Origin: Nocardia fusca NBRC 14340
GTDB lineage: Bacteria; Actinomycetota; Actinomycetes; Mycobacteriales; Mycobacteriaceae
DNA length: 64,000 nucleotides
Direction of reading: 5' to 3'
NCBI RefSeq assembly: GCF_001618425.1
Contig: NZ_BDCU01000037.1
Location: 62,001 to 126,000, forward strand
This document shows positions 1 through 12,000 of this stretch, piece after piece. The stretch's first letter is position 1. Every line of letters starts with the position of its first letter. Made by a program: the position numbers and the translations under genes. The notes beneath the pieces are model-generated. The model was given only the letters and a program-made list of their open reading frames with translations, did not search any database and was not told where the DNA came from.

Positions 1-3000
1 CGGTCATGGTTCGCAGGTGTGAAGACACCGTCCACCCACTCCCCGACATAGTTGCGCAGAACATATTCGCCTGCGCCCCATTCTTTGTCGGCTTCGAAGC
101 CGTCCTGCTGATCGGTCTGATCGGTCTGATCGGCGGGGCGTTCTGCCAACTCGTCGAGTGAGCCGACGACATAGTCCGGTGCCTCGTCGCGGACGCTCCG
201 GTAGCGCAGTACCAGGTGGTAAGGATCCCATGATTGCGCATATTGCTGTGTGACGAATTCGAAAAATCGGAAGGACCGCCCCTCTGCCTGCGGCCATTGC
301 TCGACGATCAGATCTTGCAGGCGGGCGATCTCGCCGAGCATCACCGTGTGTTCGAGGTGTCCGCGGCTTGCGGAGTGCAGCGCGTCCAAGCGTCTGCCGA
401 GCCCATAGAACTGGAAGATCAGCTCCGCATCCAACAACTTACGGACTTCGTCCGGTGAGCTGTCGGCGACCGATTCACCGCGGTGGGCAGCGATGGTGAC
501 ATGCGCGAGTTCGCGGATCAGGTCCGGGTCGACCCGGGCGGACTCGTCCAGATCGTAACGTGCGCGGACCAGGCGCTCCACCTCGAAGAGTGCCGGAATG
601 AGCATTCTGGCCGTGTCCGCCGGTGCGCCGGTGAGATCCATGACCCGGTGCAGCGTCGCGCTCCACCCGGCGAACTCACGCAACTGGTCGATACCCGGCG
701 GGTAGCGATCGAGGTCGTCCTCGGCGCGATAACGCGAAATCGCCGACAGTACGGTCCGCAGGTCCATGCCCGAGTCCGGCAGTTCCGAAGGCCAGTCCAG
801 GACCACCCGAAGCCGCTTACCGAACTCCTCGGCATCGGGCACGACCTGTGCTGGATCCCCGTACTCTTGGTTGAGCCAGCGCACCAGGCCGTCCAACTCG
901 CCGGGTGTTTCCGCTCCGCCGTATTCAGTGATCAGCATGTGCAACGATGCCCAACGCGCGGGGTCGTCGATACCGTCGAGGTATTGCTCCGCAGCGGTCC
1001 GGAAGCGCTCGACGCGCCACGTTCGATCCAGCCGCACAGCCGCCAGCGCTGCCCGGACGGATTCCGGTTTCTGCGGGTCTACCGGCAAGCCCAAGGTGGT
1101 CGCCAACTCCGCCACCCGGTCGCCGAGGCCGGCCAGATCGGTAACGGCACCATACGTTTCATTCAGGTGCAGCGGGACGGTTCCCGAGGTATGTCTGCCA
1201 TGGTGCCACACCGAGATTCCGAGGTTCTGCCCGTCCGGCTCGATCCGCACCTCCAGCCCCATACCCCGGTCGTGCACGTGCGACTCGGCGCGGTCGCCGT
1301 ATACTCGCACGGCGATATCGCTCGCCGCGGCCGCCACGTGCTCGGTCCCGCCGGACTGTTCGGTGACCAGGAAACGCACTGCGTCGTCGAGGTGATGCGG
1401 TTCGGTGGTGTCGTCGAGGTAGCGCCAGATCACGACGCCGGTACCGTCGGGGGTGGCGGTGATCGTCACCGAGTCCTGCTGGGACCGGTTGGCCACGGCA
1501 AGCCGCAACGACGACCTGCCCGATTCGCCGACCTCGACCGTCAACTCCACCCAAGGCAGACGGACGGGATCCAGGTCATATCCATTGTCCAAGCTTCGTT
1601 CACCGAAGTACGCGACCGCACGCTGGATCATCTCGCGCTGCGACTCGAACGCGAGACCCGTTATCCGGCCGACCATGGTGTGTACCTCTGCGAACGGCAA
1701 TCCGCCCTTTTCCGGACGGCTCACCAGTGGCACCGACAATCCGGCGGTGACGATCCCCGACCCGTCGTCCCGGCTCAGCCGGAATGTCAGCGGCCGGTCG
1801 GTGTATTCGCTCGAAACCTCGACCGCCGCTGCGCCGTCCTGCACTTTCAGGGTCACCGTCGCAGCCGCTTCCGCCGTGGTGCGTGGGTGGTCGAACACCC
1901 GGCGTAGCAGGTCGTGCACTGCCGCTGAGGTCATATCGACCCTGTCCTGGGGCCAGCCACCGAGCATCTCGAGAAGTGCGGCCGTTACCCGGTCCGGTGC
2001 GGAATTCGCCGACACCTCGCGCCGCGGCACGGTCATGGTTACGGCAGACTTGCCGAACAGTGAGGTGACGGCATCGCCGGAGGCGGGAGATCCTGAGAAT
2101 CCATCGTCGTCGGGTCCCTGTTCGTCCGAGCGACCCGAGTGCGGTCCGGACGGGCGACCGCTCCACGGTGTCGACCTCGATGCGCCGGCCACCTCGCCCT
2201 GCTGGTCCGTCGATGCCGGCTCGTCCCCTCGGCCGGGTCGAGATCCGATGGTGCTGTCGCCTTGCCCGCCGCGATCCGACGGGCTCGTTGGGACCAGTTC
2301 CACCGCCGGTGCGGCGTCGAACGGGTCCAGCGGGACGTTGGTCGGCGCGCTGCCGATGGGGTCGCCGGAATCCGGATGGACGGGCGACAGCGGCGGTCCG
2401 CCCGTGTTGGGGCCGTCGGATGCAGGCATATCGGCCTGTGTGACTGTTTTGCCCGACCATGGTGTGCCGGCCGGTCGATGGTCGGAGGGTTGCGCGTCGT
2501 CGGGTATTCCGCTGTGCGTGGGTCTGGCGCCGATATCGTCCGACCCACTGGTCCGTCGCTGCGATCGGGTGGGAGATGGTGTGGCGGTGTCGTCGTGATC
2601 GCCGGTCGCCGCCCCAAGATCGCGCCGGCCGGCCTCGAGTAGCCGGTCGAGCGCACTGCGCTGCGCCACCGTGAGGCTTCCTCCGTGCTGCGCCACGGCA
2701 AGGGCATCGGCGGCGTGGCCGCGATGCGTAGCATCCATTTCGAACCAGCCGGTCACCAGATTGCTCGCGATGCCGTGCAACCATTCGAGCGGGGCGGCAT
2801 CCTGGACCGGCCAGCGGTAATAGTCCGCGATGACGAACGTCAACCGGCTGAGTCGATGCGCTACGCCCACCAACGGCCGTAGCTCGAACGGGACAGCGGT
2901 TGCCGGAACGCCCAGATCGGTACGCACTTTCGCGAACACGGCGCCTCCGTACTTTCCGCGCAGTTGCTCGAATGCCGCTTCATCGTTGCCTCGAGCGCGG

Positions 3001-6000
3001 TGTAGGACGCTGTTGTCGTCGGAAGGGTCTTTGCTCTCGGATATTTCGTGCGTATCGGATGCTTCCGGCGTAGTGGGCTTTTCGTTGGGCTCCAGGAGGC
3101 CGATTCTCTTCTTGCTGGGTGGGTTGCCGCGGTCTCTTTGAGGGAGGCCCTTGTTGATGTCTTCGAGAGTGCCGTCCTCGGTTCTGCGGTATCGGGCGGT
3201 GTGGATTCGGCGGATTGTCTCGTAGGGGTGGGTGAATTCATCGGCGTCGATCACCCGGGGAATATGGAGCTCTTTCTCGCCGGATGATTTCGCTTCGGCG
3301 TGCTTGATGTTGGTGTCGAAGATGATCGCCTGGCCGGGGCCGGTATTGACGATCGTGAAGACCTGTATGGTTCTGCCGCCGTCGTCGACCAGGACGTCCA
3401 TCGTGTCGACCTCGGTCCGCTCGGCATTCTTGACCTGGTCGATGAGCGGTCCGAACACGCCAGGGGTGCGCGGGGCCTGCGGGTCCGTTGTTTCGTCGGC
3501 GGTATCGGCCGGGAGGTGGTATTCGACGAGTGCGCCCCTGGTGTACTTTTCGAGGGTTTTGTAGTTCCGTTTCCTGCCGCGGGGTGCGGTGGCGTCCTCC
3601 TTACCCAGCCCGTGCAGGATTCGGGCGGTCCGGTCGAGGCAGTCGTCGCGCAATTCCTCCCACCACTGGCGGCGGACACCGTTTTCCAATACGAGCGCGG
3701 CGGCGGTGGCGCCGGCGAACATACCGGCGGTGGCCAGGCCGGCACCGGTGCGGCCCAAGGTCGCTACGGCCGGGATCACCAGTCCGGAGCCGGCGATGGC
3801 GCTGACCTGATTGACCGTGTTGGTGATCGACCACCCCTGCCCGAGCCCATTGCCGGTGAGATTACGCAGGTAGTAGGCGAAATCGATATTGTTGAGCATC
3901 ACAGTGGCGCCGGTCGCCGCCACGGAACCGGCGATGAGCCACTGATTATCGGTGGCCGCCAGGGTGCCCGCCTGTATCATCCAACTACCGAAGGTGAGTC
4001 CCAGGGTTCGGTCTTTGATCCATTCCCGAAAGGATTTCCACGCCTTCAGCGCCGCGCCGAACAACGTCCCGATACCTGCGCTGGCCGCCACCATTCCGAT
4101 GCTCTGCGGAGAATAGTTCGCCTCATCCATCAACGCTGCCAGCTGCACCCAGATAGCGCTGCCGCCGACGCCCCAGGGAATGAGCAGGCCCTGGTAGTAG
4201 CGCATGTATCGGTCGTTCCACATCGTGCGCGCCACCTCGCGCATCGAAGGTTTTTCTTCCTTCTCCGGGCTCGTATCAGGCAAGCCGCGCATTGCCCGCC
4301 AATTCGCCAAACCCGTTGCCGCGCTTGCCCACAACGGCATGGCGGCGGAAATGTTTGCCATGACCGGCCAGGTGAATCTGCCGAGCAAACCGCTGGAATG
4401 GCGGTCGATCATCATGAGGGTGTCGGCGGCTTTGCGTCCCTCCGGCGTGCTGATGAGCGACGGACCGTAAACCTGGACTCCGGCGTTGTATACCGCGCCG
4501 GTTGCCGCCATGACGGTCCCCGCGCCGATGAGTGCCTCGACGGTGCCGGGCAGGCCGAGCCCGGCATACAAGGCCGCGCCGCCGGCGGCCACCGAGCCGA
4601 GCAACCCCGCCCGCATCATCCACCGGCGGGCGTTCCGGTCGACGAGCATGCCTCCCGGCAGTGTTGCCGCCAAGGCCGCGGAGCTCATCAGCGCACTGGC
4701 CATCCCGGTCATCTCGACCGAACCCGTCGTCTGCTGGACGGCGTTGATCAGATACGTCGCTGCTCCGGCGCTCCCCGCGCCCGCAACACCCGACCAGACC
4801 GCGAATTTCGTGAGATTCTTCTGCTCCTCCGTTTGCGCGGCCCGGCGCTCGCGGAACCACCGCAGAAGCGAACGACCGTCCGGGTTTCGTCCCGGCGCCC
4901 CCGTGATGTCGATTCCTTCGAAGGAAGGGGCGACTTGGGATCGGTCGGGCGTGGTCCGGGCTTCGAGAGTGCCGGTGCCGGTGGGCTCGAAGTAGGCGAT
5001 GTAGGCGTGCTCGGGCTCGGTATAGGTGGCTTTCCAGTCGAGGTAGGGGCGGGGGTCGCCGCCGGTGAGCTGGTCGTGGACGTAGGTGGTGGTGAGTCCG
5101 GTTCCTGGGTTGGTTCGGCGGGTGATGATGTACGCGTGCGCGCGCTCGCCGCGGCCGACGACTGCGACGGCATAGGTGCCGACCGGTTTCGTGCGCAGGT
5201 CGTCGACGGCCTTCCACATCGGGTCGTCGGACCGGTCACGAGTGGTGACCGGCTGATGTTGCAGCCCGGAACCGGTAGCGGTCTGGAAGTGGACGGCCCG
5301 GCGCCCGGTGACAGGCAGCACGGGCAGGCCGTTGCGCTGCAGAATGTCGACAACCCACGGCAGACATGTGCGGACCTCTGCCGGAAGGATGGGCGCCGGT
5401 GATCCACCGGCGCGTTGCCCCTTCTCGGCCGACAATGGTTGGCCTGCGACAACACTCAACCGTTCCGCCAGATCGCGGTACTGCCCCCCGAGCCGGTCTC
5501 GATAGCGCCGGTACGCCGCCGCCTCCGTATTGCCCGCCGGTCTGCTGCCGATGCTGTCATTCTCGCCCCCGGTCGGATCTCCCGCATTACCCGGTGCCGC
5601 GATAGCGGAAGGAAGATTCACCACCAAGTCAGGGGTGATTTCGGGCGGACTCAGGGTGGTGACGAAGTGGTGAATCACCCATTGCGGGCTGCCGACGACG
5701 GCACCATTGATCTCGACATCGGCGAATCCGACCGCGACCGCCTCGACCGGGTCGAGTGTGTCCTTCGTCCGGTCGGTGAAGGCCGACGCCGGTAGGCGCT
5801 GTAGCCATTGCTCGAACGGTTCGGTGATCAGCCGGGCGATGAACATTGCGGCCCAGGCTTGTCGCAGCGTACTGCCGGCTTTCCGGTTGAGCCGCTGGCC
5901 GGTGGCATCGGCGATCGCGTGTGCGAATTCGTGGATCACATCGTCGCGGTAGGGCTGGCCGCTGCTCGGATGGAAGCCGGTCTTGCGGTCTCTGGCATCG

Positions 6001-9000
6001 TCCTCCAGAGCCAGAGCCCGGTCGGCCACTCGGGACAGGCTCAGCCGCATCCATCGGGCCCGGGTTCTGCCCGCTCGACCCACCATCTCGGCGTTGGTCA
6101 GCTCGGAGCCCAGGAATTCGATGGCCAGACCACGAATATCGGTCATGTGCTCGGCCAGACCGGGCGCGTACCGGTACCGGGTGAGCAGGTCGGCCAGCGT
6201 CTCGAGAATTTCCCGAACCGCGTCGACGGGCACCCTGGGGTGGTCGAAACCGCTGATGGTGAAGTACGGATGGTCGAGATTGAACTCCTCTACCAACCGT
6301 GCCTTGGCCTGCGCGTCGGCGCTCAATCCGCTGACGTGCGCTGTCTCGTCCGGTGTGTGTAGCGCGTGCCGCTCCGCATGAGTCAGCTCGGTCAGCACTC
6401 GCTGGTGGATGTCGGACAACATGTCCTGCTGCGCGCTGTAGAAGATCTCTATCCGTGGCCCCAGATGGGCCACCCGTTCCCGTATCGCGGTGATCGCCGA
6501 CCGCGGGATCGAATGGTCCTGCCACCGCGCGCGGTCGTCGACAATCCGGGTGAACTTGGCGGCGAACGGGCTCGGCGCGGCATCCTCGGAGTCGATCGCC
6601 GCGCGACCGCCGGTCACCTCGTGATCCGCACCAATACTCCAATGGAGCGTGCCGCGCCGGGTCCCGGTGACGGCGTCCAACAGTCCGAGCAGCTCACCCG
6701 ACTCCGAATCCAGATACCCGCGATCGAGGGGGCCGAGCGCCACGCGCATCTCATCCGCCGGGTCTTCGTCGATCAATCCGAGGTCGTAGGCCCGCGACAT
6801 CCTCTGCGGCAGAACGCTATTGGCCGTGCGCGCAGGAACAATCTCGCGATACAGCACTGCGCTGTCGTCGGAGTCCGGGTACGTGCCGGCGACCGGCGCG
6901 CCCATGGCGCCGCCGATCTCCGATATCAGCCACTGTTTCGCCGCCTCGTCGGCATCGCCGTAGGTCTCTCGGATGCACTGGTAACCGTTGCCGAAGCTCA
7001 CTCGCTCGACCGTGACCCCACGCGCCCCCGGCAATGGTTCGCTCCGCACCACACCGAATTCCAGCCCCTGGATGACAAGCGCCGGGAGCGAGTTCGGTTG
7101 GTGTGGTTTGCTCCCGATGGCGTCCTCCGGCCCGCCCGCCGAGTTGGTCTGTTGCTGCCACGCGGTGGGAGCGGCCGTCGCGGTGTCGTCGCGATCGCCG
7201 GGCGTCCGGTCCGGTCGCGCGCCGATCGCATCGGTGGGTCCCTCGATCAGGACGGCGGTGAGATTGTCGTTGGTCTGTTTCGCGGTGATCGCGCCCTGGA
7301 TGTATGCCTGGGCGGCGCCGGGCTCGTGTGGTACGGGAGCGAGAACACCTTCGGCGCGTTCGAAGTGGGCGAAGAATGCGCGGTCCACCCGGGGAAACGA
7401 CTCTCGGAAGAATCGCTGCCAGGTTTCGCGGTCGCGGATTCGGGCAATGGTTTTGCCGCCCAGGCCGGGGTCGGCTATGCGGGGGACATTGGTGTCGTGG
7501 ACGAAGATGACGCCGTCGAGCTGGGTGACATAGAAGGCGTGCGCGATTCCGTCGCGCTCGACGACGAAGACCGAGCTGTGCCGCGAATTGCCGGGCTCGA
7601 GCAGGCTGTCGATTTCACGGTCCAGGCGCTCGGCAAGCGCCCTATCGGCATCGACGATTTCGGCGAGACCGGTGGTGAGGCCGGTGACGAGGTCGTCCCA
7701 GCTCTCCGAGTCCTGGTGCGGGATGAGCGCATCGTCGAGTCCATCGGCCCACGCGGCCCGGATGGTCGAGCCGGCGCACGCGACGACGTGATCTGGTACG
7801 GCATCGGCCGGCTCCTGCGTGGCGGGGCGCAGGAATCGGCCGGTCGTGGTGTAGCGGGTGGTTGCGGGCTTGCGCGTCGTGCTGCGGCTGTGCGTGACGG
7901 CGACATCACCGGCAGGAGGTGTCGCGTGGAATTCGACCGAATGCTCGATGGTGTTCTTGCCATTGGCGAAGATGATGCGGCGGACCGCGACCGTGCTCTC
8001 GGCGATCACGAGCTGCGTGCCGCGGCCGCCTTCCCGGTCCACAGCTTGTTCGTCGGCTGTCCATTTCGGCAGTTTCGCGGCGACGCCCGGGGCGATGTCA
8101 TTGGTGACCGCGAGGTGCACCTGGTAGTCGTCTCCGACACCCCGAATCGCCAGATCGAGGACTTCCTCCGGGGCCAGGCCGGCCGACGAGGAATTGCTGT
8201 AGAGGTGCTTCTTCGCGTTGGTGACCAGTTCGCTCACCGCTCGCATGATGCTGTCGACTACGTCGCCGGAGACGTCCGCATCGTATTCCAGCAGCCGTGC
8301 CTCGACGGCATTGCGAATCCGGCGAACCTCCCGCTGGTACGGCGGTATCTCTTCGGGCGCGGATTCGCCGAACATCTCCATCAAGCGGTCGAGATCAATT
8401 TCCTCCGTGGACCTTTCGACCGTTGGCTCGGCGGCCCGCTCCACCGGCCCCGGAGTGCGCCCCAGCCGCCACTCGACCCGCACATAGCTGTGATCCCCAG
8501 TGATGTCGACGAGATCAATGTGCACCGCATCGGCATCGAACTCGGCCCGGAGAGATATCTGCCCCTGCCCCCACTGAATCGACGCACCGACAGCCGCGGC
8601 GATCTCCCGCACATACGCCGGATCCGACCAACCCTTCAGCAACTCGGCGATTTGTCGTTCCACCAGGTCGGCCTGTGCCTCGCTACCGGCGGTGAGGTCG
8701 TCGAACCGCAGGCCCGGATTATCCGTGCGCGCTGAAGCAGAGAAGTGGCGCTCGGCCGCATCCAGGTCGATCGGGCTGATCCCCAGCTCCCGGCCGAGCA
8801 GCCGGAAAGCGCGTCGGCTCGGTGTGCGTTCTCCGCGCTCGATCTGGCCGATATAATTCGCGGTCAGGCCCGTATCGTCTGCCACATCGGACCGTTGCAG
8901 GCGATAGTGGTACCTCAGCGCCCTGAACCACAGTCCCTGATCCGCGGAAGTATAGGCGGACCGGTCGAGATCGAACCTCGCATCCGGGAAGAACCGTCCG

Positions 9001-12000
9001 GCAGCCCGGCCGGTCACGTCGGTCTCGATACCCAGTGCGTCGCACAGCGACAGGAAGACAACTACCCCGGGGGCTCGTTCACCTGTTTCGATCGAGCGAA
9101 GGTGGATGGTGCTGATCCCCGCGGCCTCCGCCACCTCCTCGGGGGATTTGCCACGGTCGTAACGGAGTGCTCGGAGCCAAAGGCCGTGCTCCTCTGGAGC
9201 GTACGCAGCCGGGTCGAGGCCGACCCTCACCCCCGGGAAGAACCGGTCGGCGGCTGTATCGATGGCTTCGCGCCCGAGGCCCAACGCCTGACACAACGAC
9301 AGGAAATCAACTACCCCGAGGTCACGCTCCGCCCGTTCGACCGATCGGAGACGTTCGGTGCCGATCCCTGCTGCCTGTGCCAGCTCTTCATCTGAGATGC
9401 CATGGTCGTTGCGCTGCGCTCGGAGCCACAGTCCGCGTTCCTCTCGGGCGTACGCAGTCGGGGCGAGATCCGCCGGCGTTCCCGGGAAGAACCGGTCGGC
9501 GGCCGCCCCGATGGCTTCGGCTCCAAGGTTCAACGCCTGACACAGCGACAGGAAAACAGCGGCGCCCGGAACGGTCTCGCCCTTACCGATCGAGTTCAGA
9601 TATTTCGCGCTGATCCCGCTGGCCTCCACCAGCTCATTCCACGACATGTCCCGGTCGTGAAGCATCGCCGAGAGCCAACGTCCCGGCGCGTCGAGTGGGT
9701 ATGCGGCCGGTGCCAGATCGAAGTCGGCGTCCGGGTACAAATTGCGTGCAATATCCACGAATTCGGATCTCGGCACACCCAGCGCCCGGCCGATCTTCAC
9801 GAAGAGTCCGGGCCGCGGCCGGGTGCTTCCCCGTTCGATCCGGCTCATGGTGCTGGGATCCACATCCACAGCTCCGGCCAGGTCAGCCGCGGTCATAGTC
9901 CTGCCGTCCCGCCGGCCCTTGTCATCACGTCGCGCAGTGATCCACTCGCCCCGCGCACGGTTCAACGCACTCGCGCTGTCCGGCGACGCCGGATCGGCCG
10001 CGTTTTGCGACGGCCTACTGCCGATGCTGTCCGGTGCGACACCGGTTCGGTTTTCCGCAGATCCCGGGATCGGGCCCCATTCGTCGGCGAGAACGAACCC
10101 GTACACATGGACCAAGCCGTCCTCGTCGGCAAATGCTCGCGTGACGACATATCGAGTCCCGTGCATGAGCACGACTTCCGGGGTGCGGGTGACGGATTCG
10201 GTGCCGAGCAGGGGGGTGCCGGCGGGCACCCGCAGATGGACGACATCGGAATCCTGTAGGCGGGCCGATGGTGTGCTGCCCATTTCGCCGCACAGGTAGC
10301 CTCGGGCGTCGCACAGTTGGCCGCGCATGGATGCCGGATCCGCGTTGTCGGCCGAGTCCAGTACGGTCTCGGCGACGACCCAGGAATCGACGGCTGTCCG
10401 GTTGCTCAGGATGGCGTCATCGAGGTGTCGCACATGCGGCCGGGCCGGATCGTCGGCCGTCTTCTCTTCGTAGGGTGTCGCCACATACCGGCTGACCGCC
10501 GAATATCCGAACAACGAGGTGCCGTTGGCGTCCTGCTTCGCCCACTCGATCGACTCGGTATGCTCGGCTGCGACGGATCCGAGGTGTGTCCGGGCATACT
10601 CTGCACCGGCTGCGGGGGTGTCGAAATCCAGGGTGCTCTCGGATAATTCGGCCTTGGCGACTGCATGCTTGTCCGCATCGGAGAGCGCGTCGAATTCCTC
10701 GGCAGTTCCCTGCCAGGGGCGATAGAACGGCATCGTGTCGGCCGGGCCGTCATCGTAGGTCCGGACTCCCGCGACCCGAAGACTTTCGTCAGCGGATACG
10801 ACCAGTACGTCGAGCTCTCGGTACTTCACGATCAGCTCGACGAGGCGCTGTTTGTCCGCCACCGGCCCCACACCTGCCCGCAGCTCTTCGCGCAGTTTTA
10901 TGTCGAGCAGTTCCACCGGCCGTCTGCCGAACGGTTCGACAGCCGCGCCCCCGAGCTGGCGCAGTTGTGCTCGCAGGTCGTCCCGGCGCGTACGCAAGCG
11001 GTTCAGCTGGGCGCGATCCTGGATCAGCTGGAGCACCGTGGGAAGGGAATTGCCGGCTGTGTTCGTGTGATCGCCGGTGGGTCCAGGGTCGTCCGTGATG
11101 TGGTCAGGACCGTCGTGGGGTCGACTGCCGACCGGACTGTATTCCTCACGGCGCGTATCGTTCGATACATCCCCGGCGGCACTCGATCGGACCGGTATCG
11201 CCTCGCCCAGGCCCGGCAGCCCCGCGAACGCCGATTCGATGTCGTCCACTGTGTCCGAGGAGACGGTGACTTGCTGGGATGGTGGCAGCGTCTCGGCGTC
11301 GGGCGCTTCCGTGCGCGATCCGGAGACGAGGTTGCCATCCCGATCGAACTCGATGGTCTCGAACCGCCGCTCGTCGGCGGGCATCCGGTTGATGAATACT
11401 TCCTGTTCGCGGCGCCAATCGTCGAATCCGATGGCCTTGTTCAGCAAGGTGCGGCGGTTGCGCAGATCCTTGGGACCGTAGTCGTTTTCGGTGTTGCGGT
11501 CGCGCGACGCGGCCAGGTCGACGACGACCAGGTTCGGTTTGTCGACCGAGGTGCTGTCGTTGACCAGCAGCACCATATGGTCGTCGGCCTCGGTGCTGGT
11601 GCCGTTGGCTCGGGTGTTTTTCCATTTGTAGACCAGGACGGTGATTCCACCGGGCCGTGTTTTCAGCGATTCGGCCACCTGATCCAGCGATCCGGCCGTC
11701 TCGAGTTCGGCGCCGAAGATATCGAGCATAGCGTCGTGGCCGTATCCCCTGAGCCGGGTCGGGCGCGCCTGGAAGCGGTCGGCGTTGTCGGGACACAATA
11801 CCCGCATCCCGGTCACGGCATTGTTGACACAACTGTTGGGACTGCGCCGATGGAACTGCACAACCAAATCGAACAGGGACGAAAGAGCCAAATAGCGTGA
11901 CGCGGCAGCAACAATATCGTCGGCTGTCCCGTGGTGTGTGTCGCTGTTCTGGGTGTCAGATCGTTGAGCAACGGCAGCCTGGGCTGTCGCATTCTGAGGG

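Noticed and set aside
483..1907. 474-codon open frame on the plus strand
   Set aside because: Antisense shadow of the giant minus-strand gene, with Arg/Gln/His-rich product and no recognisable motif or ribosome-binding site.
3300..5402. 700-codon plus-strand frame
   Set aside because: Antisense to the giant gene's MFS-like and third papain-like parts, which have clear family motifs in the minus frame.
6366..8735. 789-codon plus-strand frame
   Set aside because: Antisense shadow. The minus frame carries the GHKL and papain motifs.
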